A DNA stretch of 37,900 nucleotides. Origin: Comamonadaceae bacterium. Its GTDB lineage: Bacteria; Pseudomonadota; Gammaproteobacteria; Burkholderiales; Burkholderiaceae_C. The position numbers were made by a program, and so were the translations under genes. This document shows positions 25,467-33,894 of this stretch, piece by piece. Below the pieces are notes generated by a model. It was not told where the DNA came from and ran no database searches. It was given only the letters and a program-made list of their open reading frames with translations. The stretch is from positions 1 to 37,900 of the forward strand of contig JAECRA010000041.1 in NCBI GenBank assembly GCA_015999985.1, read 5' to 3'. Position 1 is the first letter of the stretch. Each line of letters starts with the position of its first letter.

Positions 25467-25781
25467 ATGGACGCTGACAAGGTCTTCAAGGCGCTGGGTG
25501 ACCCCACTCGCAGGCGGCTGCTCGATCTTTTGTGCGAGCAGAACGGCCAGAGCCTTGGTCAACTCTGCGAGACGCTGGATATGACCCGGCAATCAGCCAC
25601 GCAGCATCTGGAAATCCTCGAAGCCGCCAACCTGATCAGCACGGCCCGGCGAGGACGCGAGAAGCTGCATTTCCTCAACCCCGTGCCGCTGCACGACATC
25701 TATGAACGCTGGGTCCGCAAGTTCGAGCGCGAGCGGTTGCGGCTCTTGCACGACCTCAAACATAAACTCGAAGGAGAATGA
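25467..25781 (+). CDS. ArsR-family winged-helix regulator
   Basis: A 104-aa repressor-type protein. The segment FKALGDPTRRRLLDLLCEQ leads to the recognition helix-turn-helix LGQLCETLDMTRQSATQHLEILEAANLI and the wing RRGREKLHFLNP. The ELCVCD metal site of arsenic and metal sensors is absent, so it is probably not a metal sensor. ArsR proteins of this kind are commonly encoded next to SRPBCC proteins, as here on both sides. It overlaps the second SRPBCC gene by 4 nt (ATGA). It probably represses its own operon at the inverted repeat near 24887-24906. Confidence 0.92.
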   Translation: MDADKVFKALGDPTRRRLLDLLCEQNGQSLGQLCETLDMTRQSATQHLEILEAANLISTARRGREKLHFLNPVPLHDIYERWVRKFERERLRLLHDLKHKLEGE

Positions 25782-26242
25782 CCATGACTGAGCAAACCGC
25801 GACATTCCAATACGTCACCTACATCCGCGCGACGCCTGAAAAGGTGTTCGAGGCGATCACAACACCAGAGATGGCCAGAGCCTACTGGGGACACGAGAAC
25901 ATTTCAGACTGGACACCCGGTGCCCGGTGGAAGCATGTGCGCGCCAATGCCGAGCGGACGGTGGAACTGGTGGGCGAGGTGGTGGAACATACGCCTCCGC
26001 GGCGTCTAGTCATCACCTGGGCCAATGCTTCGCAGGCGGGCGATCCAGCCGCCTATAGCCGAGTGACCTTCGACCTCGCGCCCTATGACGGCATGGTGCG
26101 TCTGACGATCACGCACGACGGCCTGATTCCCGGCGGCGGAATGCTGAACGGCATAAGCAAGGGTTGGCCCATCGTGTTGTCGAGCCTTAAATCCTTTCTG
26201 GAGACTGGGCAGGCGATTGACGTTTTCGCCAAACCTACCTAG
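25778..26242 (+). CDS. SRPBCC (AHSA1-like) domain protein 2
   Basis: A 154-aa SRPBCC protein with the group's segments YIRATPEKVFEAITTPEMARAYWG near the start and GMLNGISKGWPIVLSSLKSFLETG near the end. It is translationally coupled to the ArsR-type gene by an ATGA overlap; a second ATG lies 6 nt downstream. It is clearly related in fold to the first SRPBCC protein of the operon but diverged in sequence. Ligand unknown. Confidence 0.9.
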   Translation: MTMTEQTATFQYVTYIRATPEKVFEAITTPEMARAYWGHENISDWTPGARWKHVRANAERTVELVGEVVEHTPPRRLVITWANASQAGDPAAYSRVTFDLAPYDGMVRLTITHDGLIPGGGMLNGISKGWPIVLSSLKSFLETGQAIDVFAKPT

Positions 26243-26267
26243 TGTCGTGAATTGGAAGTTCTGTGCT

Positions 26268-26358
26268 GGGGTCATGGTGAAAAAAATGACCCCCACGCTT
26301 CCCCGCTTCGCGAGGTCCGCTGCCCCTACGCCGGGCGCCCCCCGAGGGGGCGTTTTTT
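26268..26358 (+). terminator. Intrinsic terminator within a GC-rich repeat-like element
   Basis: Downstream of the second SRPBCC gene, a first hairpin has 8-bp arms GGGGTCAT (26268-26275) and ATGACCCC (26286-26293). A second hairpin, CGCCCCC (26336-26342) with GGGGGCG (26346-26352), is followed by six T residues (26353-26358), a classical intrinsic terminator. The stretch from about 26283 (ATGACCCCC, then ACGCTTCCCCGC and so on) resembles a GC-rich intergenic element I associate with Comamonadaceae genomes; its copy number cannot be judged from one window. Confidence 0.75.
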
Positions 26359-26386
26359 ATTTTGGGGCGGCCCGGCAATAAAAAAA

Positions 26387-26410
26387 CCTCCGATTTACGG
26401 GAGGCTTTTT
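26387..26410. terminator. Bidirectional intrinsic terminator between SRPBCC operon and acnB
   Basis: Arms CCTCC (26387-26391) and GGAGG (26400-26404) with an 8-nt loop, followed on the plus strand by C and five T residues and on the minus strand by seven T residues (A-tract 26380-26386). It serves the convergent acnB transcript and backs up the plus-strand terminator just before it. Confidence 0.75.
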
Positions 26411-26464
26411 CAGCAGGCTCAAGCAGCCCGAAGACTGCTTGATTGAAAAGCGAAACTACGGCGT

Positions 26465-29056
26465 TTAAGCCGCCACTTCCCGGGCCACGCTTGCATACTC
26501 TTCGATCTGATCGAAGTTCATGTAGCGGTAGACACTGTCCTTGTCGGCATCGATCACGCCCATTTCCTTGAGGTATTCCTCTTTGGTGGGCAGCTTGCCG
26601 ATACGCGAAGCAATGGCAGCCAGTTCCGCAGAGCCAAGATACACGTTCGTGTTCTTGCCCAGACGGTTGGGGAAGTTACGAGTGCTGGTGGAAATCACCG
26701 TGGCGCCCTCACGCACCTGAGCCTGGTTGCCCATGCACAGCGAGCAACCGGGGGTTTCCGTGCGCGCACCAGCGGTACCGAAAGCCGAATAGTGCCCTTC
26801 CTTGATCAACTCATTCTGATCCATCTTGGTAGGCGGAGCCACCCACAACTTCACAGGAATATCTCGCTGGCCACCCAACAACTTGGCTGCGGCACGGAAA
26901 TGACCGATGTTGGTCATGCAAGAGCCGATGAAGGCTTCGTCGATCTTGGTACCGGCCACTTCCGACAGGAACTTGGCGTCATCAGGATCGTTGGGGCAGC
27001 AAACAATCGGCTCTTTGATGTCGGCCAGATCAATCTCGATAACCTCGGCGTACTCAGCGTCCTTATCGGCTTCGAGCAGATCAGGCTTGGCGAGCCAGGC
27101 TTCCACTTTTTCGATGCGACGAGCCAGCGTTTTTGCGTCTGCATAGCCTTCGGCGATCATGTTCTTCATCAGAACGACGTTCGACTGCAGATATTCCATG
27201 ATCGGCTCTTTATTGAGCTTGATCGTGCAACCTGCCGCTGAGCGTTCGGCCGATGCGTCGGACAGTTCAAAGGCTTGTTCGACTTTCAGGTTTGGCAAAC
27301 CTTCAATCTCCAGAACACGTCCGGAGAATGCGTTGACTTTACCGGCCTTGGCGACGGTAAGCAGTCCTTGTTTGATCGCATACAGAGGAATCGCATGCAC
27401 CAGGTCACGCAAGGTGACGCCTGGCTGCAACTCGCCTTTGAAGCGCACCAAAATGGATTCAGGCATATCAAGCGGCATGACGCCGGTCGCTGCGCCGAAG
27501 GCCACGAGGCCGGAGCCTGCAGGGAATGAAATGCCGATAGGGAACCGTGTATGCGAGTCGCCACCGGTACCCACAGTGTCCGGAAGCAGCAAGCGGTTGA
27601 GCCATGAGTGAATGACGCCATCACCCGGGCGCAGCGCTACACCGCCACGGTTGCTCATGAAAGCAGGAAGCTCACGGTGGGTTTTCACGTCCACTGGCTT
27701 TGGATACGCAGAGGTATGGCAGAACGATTGCATCACCATGTCTGCGGAGAAACCGAGGCAGGCGAGATCTTTCAACTCATCACGTGTCATGGGGCCCGTG
27801 GTGTCCTGGCTACCCACGGTGGTCATACGTGGCTCGCAGTAAGTGCCGGGGCGAACGCCCTGGCCTTCTGGCAGGCCACAAGCACGGCCAACCATCTTTT
27901 GCGCCAGTGTGAAGCCAGCATTGCTGGCAGCAGGTGCTACGGACAGGCGGAACACGCTGGAAGCGGGAAGCCCCAGGGTTTCGCGCGCCTTCGCAGTCAG
28001 CGAACGGCCAATGATGAGGTTGATGCGGCCACCAGCCTGCACTTCATCCAAAAGCAGATCGTTCTTGAGTTGGAATTCTGCGACCTTCTGACCGTCTCTC
28101 TCGATCCTGCCTTCGTAGGGGAAGATGTCGAGTACGTCGCCCATGTTGAAGTTGCTGACATCCACTTCGATAGGCAGCGCGCCGGAATCTTCTTGCGTAT
28201 TGAAGAAGATCGGGGCGATTTTGCCACCCAAAGTGACACCGCCGAAACGCTTGTTTGGCACGAAAGGAATGTCTACACCCGTCGCCCATATCGTACTGTT
28301 TGTAGCTGATTTACGGCTGGAACCGGTACCCACCACATCACCGACATAGGCAACCAGATGGCCTTTTTTCTTCAGATCTTCAATGAACTGCATGGGGCCG
28401 CGCTTGCCATCTTCTTCCGGCACAAAGGCTGCGTCCGAACGAGTGTTCTTCAGCATGGCCAGATAGTGCAGCGGAATGTCAGGACGGCTCCAGGCATCAG
28501 GTGCTGGGGAAAGGTCGTCGGTGTTGGTTTCGCCCGGCACCTTGAACACAGTAACGGTGATTTTCTTGGCCACTTCAGGACGCGAAGTGAACCACTCGGC
28601 ATCAGCCCAACTTTGCATGACTTCCTTGGCCTTGGCATTGCCTGCCTTGGCCTTGATAACGACGTCGTTATAGAAGTCGAACATCAAAAGAGTCTTCTTC
28701 AGCGCATCAGCGGCCACGCCAGCCACTTCTGCGTCGTCCAACAGTTCAATCAGAGGGTGAACGTTGTAGCCGCCGACCATGGTGCCGAGCAGTTCTGTCG
28801 CCTTGGCCTTGCTGATCAGGTCAACTTTGACATCGCCATGAGCGACGGCGGCCAGGAAACTGGCTTTGACCTTGGCAGCATCATCTACGCCTGGAGGAAT
28901 GCGATGCGTGAGCAAATCTAGCAGGAATGCTTCTTCGCCGGCAGGAGGCGCCTTAATCAGTTCGATCAATTCAGCGGTTTGCTTGGCATCCAGTGGTAGT
29001 GGTGGAATGCCCAGGGCAGCGCGTTCAGCAACGTGGTCACGATAGTTCTTCAACAT
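26465..29056 (-). CDS. acnB: Bifunctional aconitate hydratase 2 / 2-methylisocitrate dehydratase
   Basis: An 863-aa AcnB-type [4Fe-4S] enzyme converting citrate to isocitrate in the TCA cycle. The N-terminal HEAT-like domain ([22 protein letters not shown]) and the following swivel domain are in the order unique to AcnB. Later segments [52 protein letters not shown] and [10 protein letters not shown] contain the active-site and cluster-binding residues. Length is normal. The ATG has AGGAG about 10 nt upstream. Confidence 0.97.
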   Translation of the reverse strand: MLKNYRDHVAERAALGIPPLPLDAKQTAELIELIKAPPAGEEAFLLDLLTHRIPPGVDDAAKVKASFLAAVAHGDVKVDLISKAKATELLGTMVGGYNVHPLIELLDDAEVAGVAADALKKTLLMFDFYNDVVIKAKAGNAKAKEVMQSWADAEWFTSRPEVAKKITVTVFKVPGETNTDDLSPAPDAWSRPDIPLHYLAMLKNTRSDAAFVPEEDGKRGPMQFIEDLKKKGHLVAYVGDVVGTGSSRKSATNSTIWATGVDIPFVPNKRFGGVTLGGKIAPIFFNTQEDSGALPIEVDVSNFNMGDVLDIFPYEGRIERDGQKVAEFQLKNDLLLDEVQAGGRINLIIGRSLTAKARETLGLPASSVFRLSVAPAASNAGFTLAQKMVGRACGLPEGQGVRPGTYCEPRMTTVGSQDTTGPMTRDELKDLACLGFSADMVMQSFCHTSAYPKPVDVKTHRELPAFMSNRGGVALRPGDGVIHSWLNRLLLPDTVGTGGDSHTRFPIGISFPAGSGLVAFGAATGVMPLDMPESILVRFKGELQPGVTLRDLVHAIPLYAIKQGLLTVAKAGKVNAFSGRVLEIEGLPNLKVEQAFELSDASAERSAAGCTIKLNKEPIMEYLQSNVVLMKNMIAEGYADAKTLARRIEKVEAWLAKPDLLEADKDAEYAEVIEIDLADIKEPIVCCPNDPDDAKFLSEVAGTKIDEAFIGSCMTNIGHFRAAAKLLGGQRDIPVKLWVAPPTKMDQNELIKEGHYSAFGTAGARTETPGCSLCMGNQAQVREGATVISTSTRNFPNRLGKNTNVYLGSAELAAIASRIGKLPTKEEYLKEMGVIDADKDSVYRYMNFDQIEEYASVAREVAA

Positions 29057-29132
29057 TTTTTCTTTCTCCTGAAACTTAACGACTCAAACACTCAAGATGC
29101 TCAGGCCTCGACTGCGGAACGAGGCCATGGAC

Positions 29133-29723
29133 TTACTTCTTCAAGTCATCCAGCAAACCTGGCGTGTTGTTGGTTTTCATTTGTTCGGCAATCAGGCGCT
29201 GCTCATTCGTGGCGCATTCATCTGCCAGTCGCTGACCCGCACGCTGGTCCATCAGCATTGATTTGTTGCCCAGCTGCAGCCACATGGCGCCAAGGCGTCC
29301 GTCTTCCATGCGCAGTGCGCCGGTACGGCTTTCGACAGGGTGCATGTAATACTTGCGCTTGCCAGTGCTGACATGGAAGAAACCGCGGTTGGCGTCATCG
29401 GCTTTCACGGTGACGTCTGCGCCAAGTTCGCATTGGATCTTGCCGGTATGAATCAGGTCGGCAATGGCCAATTCTTTCTCGGACAGGCGACTGGACAGTG
29501 ACTCGACCGGTGTAGCGGCTTCCACTGCCTTGGCTGTCTTAGCGGGCACCTTACGCTTGGCTACGGGCTTCTTGGCCTGCGTGGCCGCTGGTTTCTTGGC
29601 TGGAGCCTTGGTCGTAGCTGCCGGCTTCTTGGTCGTGTTGTTGGCAGTTTGGGCCTGAACAGCGCCAAACGGCATCGCCAGAGCTGCAGTCAGGGTAGCG
29701 AGGGCAATGAACTTCATGGTCAT
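29133..29723 (-). CDS. Exported Lys/Ala/Pro-rich hypothetical protein
   Basis: 196 aa. A signal peptide (about residues 4-24, cleavage after AVQA) precedes a low-complexity basic linker rich in KKPAAT repeats (about residues 31-66) and a globular C-terminal domain with KIQCELGADVTVKAD, RKYYMHPVESRTGALRMED and MWLQLGNKSMLMD. The two cysteines of that domain could form a disulfide in the periplasm. The basic linker may hold the protein to the envelope or to a polyanion; this is inference. I do not recognise a named family. It lies between the CitE-like lyase gene and acnB on the same strand. Confidence 0.75.
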   Translation of the reverse strand: MTMKFIALATLTAALAMPFGAVQAQTANNTTKKPAATTKAPAKKPAATQAKKPVAKRKVPAKTAKAVEAATPVESLSSRLSEKELAIADLIHTGKIQCELGADVTVKADDANRGFFHVSTGKRKYYMHPVESRTGALRMEDGRLGAMWLQLGNKSMLMDQRAGQRLADECATNEQRLIAEQMKTNNTPGLLDDLKK

Positions 29724-29805
29724 GGAGAAGTCACCTTTTGGTTAAAAAGCAAAGAATAAGGAAATGAAATGACAAGCAAACGGGAGGGCATCGCTGCCTT
29801 CACGT

Positions 29806-30780
29806 TCAAAACCAAGCCATCACCTCTGCGGGAAGAGTTCGGCCGGTGCTGTGAGCTCGCTCCAGCACATGCCAGAAATGACGATAACTGGCCCGGTCGT
29901 GCAATGCACCTTGAAAACTTATGGGAGCCCAATCGGCTCGCTGCGCTGCCAGCAAAATGGCAGCAGCGGTTTCTATCTGTCCTTCATCCGGAGCAAATGC
30001 TTCCAGAATGGGGCGAATCTGGCTGGGGTGAATGCTCCACATGCGCGTATAGCCGAACTCACGCGCCGCACGCCGCGCAGCGGTCCGCATAGCTTGAACA
30101 TCACTGAATTCAGTCACCACGCAATGCGACGGCACCTTGCCATAAGCATGCGCTGCGGAGGCAATCTCGAGTTTGGCGCGCAATACCAACGGATGCGTGA
30201 ACTGGCCTTCTATTCCCATGCCGTCTGCGGGAATGGCGCCAGCATGGGCAGACACAAAGTCCATCAAGCCAAAACTAAGCGACTGCACGCGAGGATGCGC
30301 CGCAATGTCAAAGGCGCGGTGCACGGCAGCCGGCGATTCAATAAGCACCTGCAACGGCAGGCCTGCAGGGTACGCGGCCAGCACGGCCTTCTCAGCCAGG
30401 GCCACGTCATTAACCGATTCCACCTTGGGAATCATGATGTGCGAAAGCCTGGAGCCAACCTTGCCGGCAATCTGCGCTATGTCAGCAGCAAATGCAGGAT
30501 GATCAACTGGGTGTACCCGCACGCCAACCCGCGCTTGCTCCGGGGCAGCCAGGGCTAGCTCGGTGACGAGGGCAGCATGCTCTGCCTCTCCGCCCACTGG
30601 CGCACCATCTTCACAATCTAGCGTTACATCAAAGACGCAGGTTCCGAACTCCTGGGTCATCTCAGCCTGCAGTTGCAGGCTTTTGCGCATGCGCGCTTCA
30701 ACGCCGCTGTAATGGTCACACACCGGCAGCATGCCAGCTGTGGCTTGAGCGCCTAGAAGAACGTCGCGTGGATGCTGCAT
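29806..30780 (-). CDS. HpcH/HpaI aldolase/CitE-family CoA-ester lyase
   Basis: A 324-aa TIM-barrel protein of the CitE/malyl-CoA lyase group. Conserved segments are VFDVTLDCEDGAPVG near residue 48 (metal-binding acidic residues), VGVRVHPVDHPAF near residue 80, IMIPKVESVNDV near residue 115, LQVLIESPAAVHRAFD near residue 140 and LSFGLMDFVSAHAG. It probably cleaves a malyl-CoA-like or citryl-type ester. Its place between mdh and acnB suggests a role around malate, acetyl-CoA and glyoxylate. The exact substrate cannot be set from sequence. Confidence 0.88.
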   Translation of the reverse strand: MQHPRDVLLGAQATAGMLPVCDHYSGVEARMRKSLQLQAEMTQEFGTCVFDVTLDCEDGAPVGGEAEHAALVTELALAAPEQARVGVRVHPVDHPAFAADIAQIAGKVGSRLSHIMIPKVESVNDVALAEKAVLAAYPAGLPLQVLIESPAAVHRAFDIAAHPRVQSLSFGLMDFVSAHAGAIPADGMGIEGQFTHPLVLRAKLEIASAAHAYGKVPSHCVVTEFSDVQAMRTAARRAAREFGYTRMWSIHPSQIRPILEAFAPDEGQIETAAAILLAAQRADWAPISFQGALHDRASYRHFWHVLERAHSTGRTLPAEVMAWF

Positions 30781-30935
30781 GGTGGGAAGGTATTTCTAAA
30801 CCATAGGAGGGCCGATAGGGAGAGAGATTTCATCTTTCTTATAACAACAGGCTTCTTTGGTATTCATGCACTGTCGCCCTCTCCTCACCAGGCTTCACCC
30901 TCCCCCTCTTTGGAAGGAGAGTGAGCCAAGTCACA

Positions 30936-31922
30936 TCAAAGCAGATGTTTGACGCCGTCTTTCTCGCCTTCGAGCTCTTCCAAGGTCTTGTTGATGCGCT
31001 CTTGGCTGAAAGCATCGATTGGCAAGCCTTCGATCACTTTGTATTCGCCGTTTTCGCAGGTGACGGGGAAACCGAAAATCACATCTTGAGGAATGCCATA
31101 CCAGCCTTGCGATGGAACTCCCATGGTGACCCACTCGCCATTGGTGCCCAGAGCCCAATCACGCATGTGATCGATTGCTGCGTTGGCCGCAGAGGCTGCA
31201 GAAGACAAGCCGCGTGCATCGATGATGGCGGCGCCGCGTTTGCCAACGGTGGGCAGGAACACGTTGGCGTTCCATTCCTGGTCGTTGATCATGTCCTTGA
31301 CGTCTTGGCCGTCAATGGTGGCGAAGCGATAGTCAGCGTACATCGTGGGCGAGTGGTTGCCCCAGACGGTGAGCTTCTTGATGGCGGCCACAGGCTTGCC
31401 AGTCTTGGCTGCCACTTGGCTCAGTGCACGGTTGTGATCCAGGCGCAGCATGGCGGTGAAGTTCTTCGCTGGCAGGCTTGGTGCGGACTTCATCGCGATG
31501 TAGGCATTGGTGTTGGCGGGGTTGCCCACGACCAGCACCTTGACGTTGCGGCTGGCCACTTTGTCCAGCGCCTTGCCCTGTGCCGTGAAAATCTGCGCGT
31601 TGGCAGCCAGCAGGTCGGCACGTTCCATGCCAGGGCCGCGAGGACGTGCACCCACCAGTAGTGCGTAGTCAATGTCCTTGAACGCAGTCATTGGATCACT
31701 GTGTGCTTCCATTCCGACGAGCAAGGGGAATGCGCAATCTTGCAACTCCATCATGACGCCGGTCAGCGCCTTCTGCGCTTTTTCGTCAGGGATTTCGAGC
31801 AACTGGAGGATGACCGGCTGATCTTTGCCCAGCATTTCGCCGGAAGCAATACGAAACAGCAGGGCGTAACCGATTTGACCGGCGGCGCCGGTGACGGCGA
31901 CGCGAACAGGCTTCTTGCTCAT
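30936..31922 (-). CDS. mdh: Malate dehydrogenase (NAD)
   Basis: A 328-aa malate dehydrogenase of the cytosolic-type (type 2) group. The NAD-binding motif [18 protein letters not shown] starts near residue 10. Substrate arginines lie in the [14 protein letters not shown] loop, and the catalytic histidine is H190 in [12 protein letters not shown]. It catalyses malate to oxaloacetate in the TCA cycle. The gene is divergent from gntR and is followed, after 155 nt without any clear terminator, by the CitE-like gene on the same strand. Confidence 0.97.
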   Translation of the reverse strand: MSKKPVRVAVTGAAGQIGYALLFRIASGEMLGKDQPVILQLLEIPDEKAQKALTGVMMELQDCAFPLLVGMEAHSDPMTAFKDIDYALLVGARPRGPGMERADLLAANAQIFTAQGKALDKVASRNVKVLVVGNPANTNAYIAMKSAPSLPAKNFTAMLRLDHNRALSQVAAKTGKPVAAIKKLTVWGNHSPTMYADYRFATIDGQDVKDMINDQEWNANVFLPTVGKRGAAIIDARGLSSAASAANAAIDHMRDWALGTNGEWVTMGVPSQGWYGIPQDVIFGFPVTCENGEYKVIEGLPIDAFSQERINKTLEELEGEKDGVKHLL

Positions 31923-32047
31923 GGAAAAAACTCCAGTTTGTAATGAGAAAACGGCAACTGCGATGCCCCTTGAACCGGAAAAACCGTGGACCAGGGCGCA
32001 TGGCGAATAACCTGGGAGTGTATCCGGGAAATCCCCATGAGGTCAAT

Positions 32048-32075
32048 TTGTCTTGTGTCTTATATAAGATATGAT
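32048..32075 (+). promoter_or_regulatory. gntR promoter with palindromic operator candidate
   Basis: TTGTCT (32048-32053) and TATGAT (32070-32075) with a 16-nt spacer form a plausible sigma-70 promoter for gntR. Inside the spacer is the perfect 12-bp palindrome TCTTATATAAGA (32058-32069). It lies in the 234-nt gap between the divergent mdh and gntR starts, so one bound regulator could control both. The GntR-type protein encoded next to it is the obvious candidate. Confidence 0.5.
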
Positions 32076-32156
32076 TGGCCTGCTCTGGCGGCGGCTGGCG
32101 TCGGGGCGCGCTTTTCTCATTTTCTTGCTCTTTTGCGCCGAAGCCCACTCCCACCT

Positions 32157-32954
32157 ATGGCCATCCCAGCCTTCTCACTCGCAGACACTGAGCCGCCGCT
32201 TCCTCCCGGCGCGCCCTCGGCGGGCGGTACACCTGCATTCAGCCCGCTTTACCAGCAGATCAAGGGCCTGATTCTGCGCAGCTTGCAACAAGGAGAGTGG
32301 AAGCCTGGCGAGGTCATTCCCAGCGAATTCGATCTTGCTGCGCGGTTTCGCGTCAGCCAGGGCACCGTTCGAAAAGCCATCGATGAACTGGCGGCAGAAA
32401 ACCTGCTGATACGTCGCCAAGGTCGTGGCACATTCGTTGCCACCCATGCCGAGCAACACGTTCAATACCGCTTTCTCCGTCTGGAGCCTGACAGCGGCAC
32501 CACAGACAGCGAAGGGCCGGCTCAGCGAGACATCATTGATTGCCGGCGCCTGCGGGCAAGCGCGGAAATTGCCCGCGCGCTGGCTTTGCGCACGGGTGAT
32601 CCTGTACTTCAGGCTCGGCGGGTACTCACCTTTGCGGGTGTGCCCACCATCTGCGAAGACCTGTGGCTTCCCGGTGGTCCGTTCAAAGGGCTGACCGCTG
32701 AGCGCCTGGCGGATTACCACGGCCCCATGTATGCGCTGTTCGAAGCCGAATTTGGTGTTCGGATGGTTCGCGCTGATGAGAAAATCCGCGCGGTCCTGCC
32801 TGACGCTGATCAAGCGGTGTTGCTTGGGGTCACGCAGGCGACACCACTGCTCAGCGTAGAGCGAATCGCCTACACCTACAACGATGCTCCCATGGAGCTT
32901 CGACGCGGTCTATACCGCACTGATACGCACTACTATCGCAACCAGCTGAGTTGA
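32157..32954 (+). CDS. GntR-family transcriptional regulator (HutC type, UTRA domain)
   Basis: A 265-aa regulator. The winged-helix domain spans about residues 28-95 (PLYQQIKGLILRSLQQGEWKPGEVIPSE, with recognition helix VSQGTVRKAIDELAAENLL and wing RRQGRGTFVATH). The C-terminal UTRA effector-binding domain follows (ARRVLTFAGVPTICEDLWLP to MELRRGLYRTDTHYYRN). The start at 32157 is chosen because upstream in-frame residues are not protein-like and include the promoter; no strong ribosome-binding site is visible. Its position between mdh and sdhC suggests control of TCA genes in response to an organic acid, which is inference. Confidence 0.9.
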   Translation: MAIPAFSLADTEPPLPPGAPSAGGTPAFSPLYQQIKGLILRSLQQGEWKPGEVIPSEFDLAARFRVSQGTVRKAIDELAAENLLIRRQGRGTFVATHAEQHVQYRFLRLEPDSGTTDSEGPAQRDIIDCRRLRASAEIARALALRTGDPVLQARRVLTFAGVPTICEDLWLPGGPFKGLTAERLADYHGPMYALFEAEFGVRMVRADEKIRAVLPDADQAVLLGVTQATPLLSVERIAYTYNDAPMELRRGLYRTDTHYYRNQLS

Positions 32955-33035
32955 GTCTGCTGCATTGCAATAGAATTTACAAAATTTGCCCGCGAACTAC
33001 GACCTTGTCGTTACACATTTGAAGAAAGATCTCCC

Positions 33036-33464
33036 ATGAGCGAAGCTGCCAAGAAACGGCCTGAGTTCCGCAACATCCATGTCACCGACATATTGACCTA
33101 CCGCCTGCCTCCGTCGGCCATCGTGTCAATCTTGCACCGCATCAGTGGTGCCCTGATGTTCCTGTTGTTGCCGTTCATCATCTGGCTGTTCGACAAGTCA
33201 GTTTCATCGGAAATCTCTTTCGGCGAGTTCAGCGCCGCCTTCACCACCGGATTGGGAATCTTCCCCGGATGGTTCATCAAATTGGTCGTGCTGGCGCTCA
33301 TCTGGGCCTACTTACATCACCTGATCGCTGGCTTGCGTCACCTCTACATGGATGCAACGCATAAGCTGAGCAAGGAATTTGGCAAGAGCACCGCGGTTAC
33401 CACGCTGGTGCTGAGCGTGGCGCTCACAGTGATTTTGGGCGCCAAGCTGTTCGGTTTGTATTGA
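33036..33464 (+). CDS. sdhC: Succinate dehydrogenase cytochrome b556 subunit
   Basis: A 142-aa membrane subunit with three hydrophobic helices (about residues 40-58, 80-102 and 118-140). RLPPSAIVSILHRISGALMF contains the conserved serine/arginine/histidine quinone- and heme-site region, and HHLIAGLRHLYMD holds a heme-ligand histidine. It begins the sdhCDAB-sdhE operon, 81 nt after gntR. Confidence 0.95.
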   Translation: MSEAAKKRPEFRNIHVTDILTYRLPPSAIVSILHRISGALMFLLLPFIIWLFDKSVSSEISFGEFSAAFTTGLGIFPGWFIKLVVLALIWAYLHHLIAGLRHLYMDATHKLSKEFGKSTAVTTLVLSVALTVILGAKLFGLY

Positions 33465-33481
33465 GAAGAAGGAAGAAAAAA

Positions 33482-33847
33482 ATGGCAGTGAACTACGGTT
33501 CCAAGCGTCTCGTCGTAGGCGCGCACTATGGTCTTCGTGATTGGCTGAGCCAACGTTTCACAGGCGCGCTGATGGCCGTCTTCACCTTGATCGTGCTGGT
33601 CCAGGTGCTGGTGAACAAGGGCCCCATGGGCTACGACAAATGGGCAGGTATTTTTTCTTCGCAGTGGATGAAGGTCCTGACGTTTTCCGTCATCGTGGGC
33701 TTGGCTTGGCACGCCTGGGTCGGTATCCGCAACGTCTTCATGGATTACGTCAAGCCAGTGGGTCTCAAACTGGTTCTGGACACTTTGACGCTTATCTGGC
33801 TGGTGGGCTGCGCAGGTTGGGCCGTGCAGGTGCTGTGGCGCCTCTGA
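33482..33847 (+). CDS. sdhD: Succinate dehydrogenase membrane anchor subunit
   Basis: A 121-aa three-helix membrane anchor. The segments GLRDWLSQRFTGALMAVFTLIVLVQVLV and LAWHAWVGIRNVFMDYVKP are typical, with the histidine of HAWVG as likely heme ligand. The start at 33482 is preferred over an upstream in-frame ATA/ATT-type extension because GAAGGA lies about 9 nt upstream; the gene begins 17 nt after sdhC. Confidence 0.94.
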   Translation: MAVNYGSKRLVVGAHYGLRDWLSQRFTGALMAVFTLIVLVQVLVNKGPMGYDKWAGIFSSQWMKVLTFSVIVGLAWHAWVGIRNVFMDYVKPVGLKLVLDTLTLIWLVGCAGWAVQVLWRL

Positions 33848-33894
33848 GATGCCATTGATCTACTCGAAACGACAAAAAAATTGAATCCACGACC

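Noticed and set aside
24866-25507. Upstream part of the long minus-strand frame that contains the TrbI-like segment
   Set aside because: It is antisense to the SRPBCC gene and shows no TrbI features; only the part below 24865 is supported.
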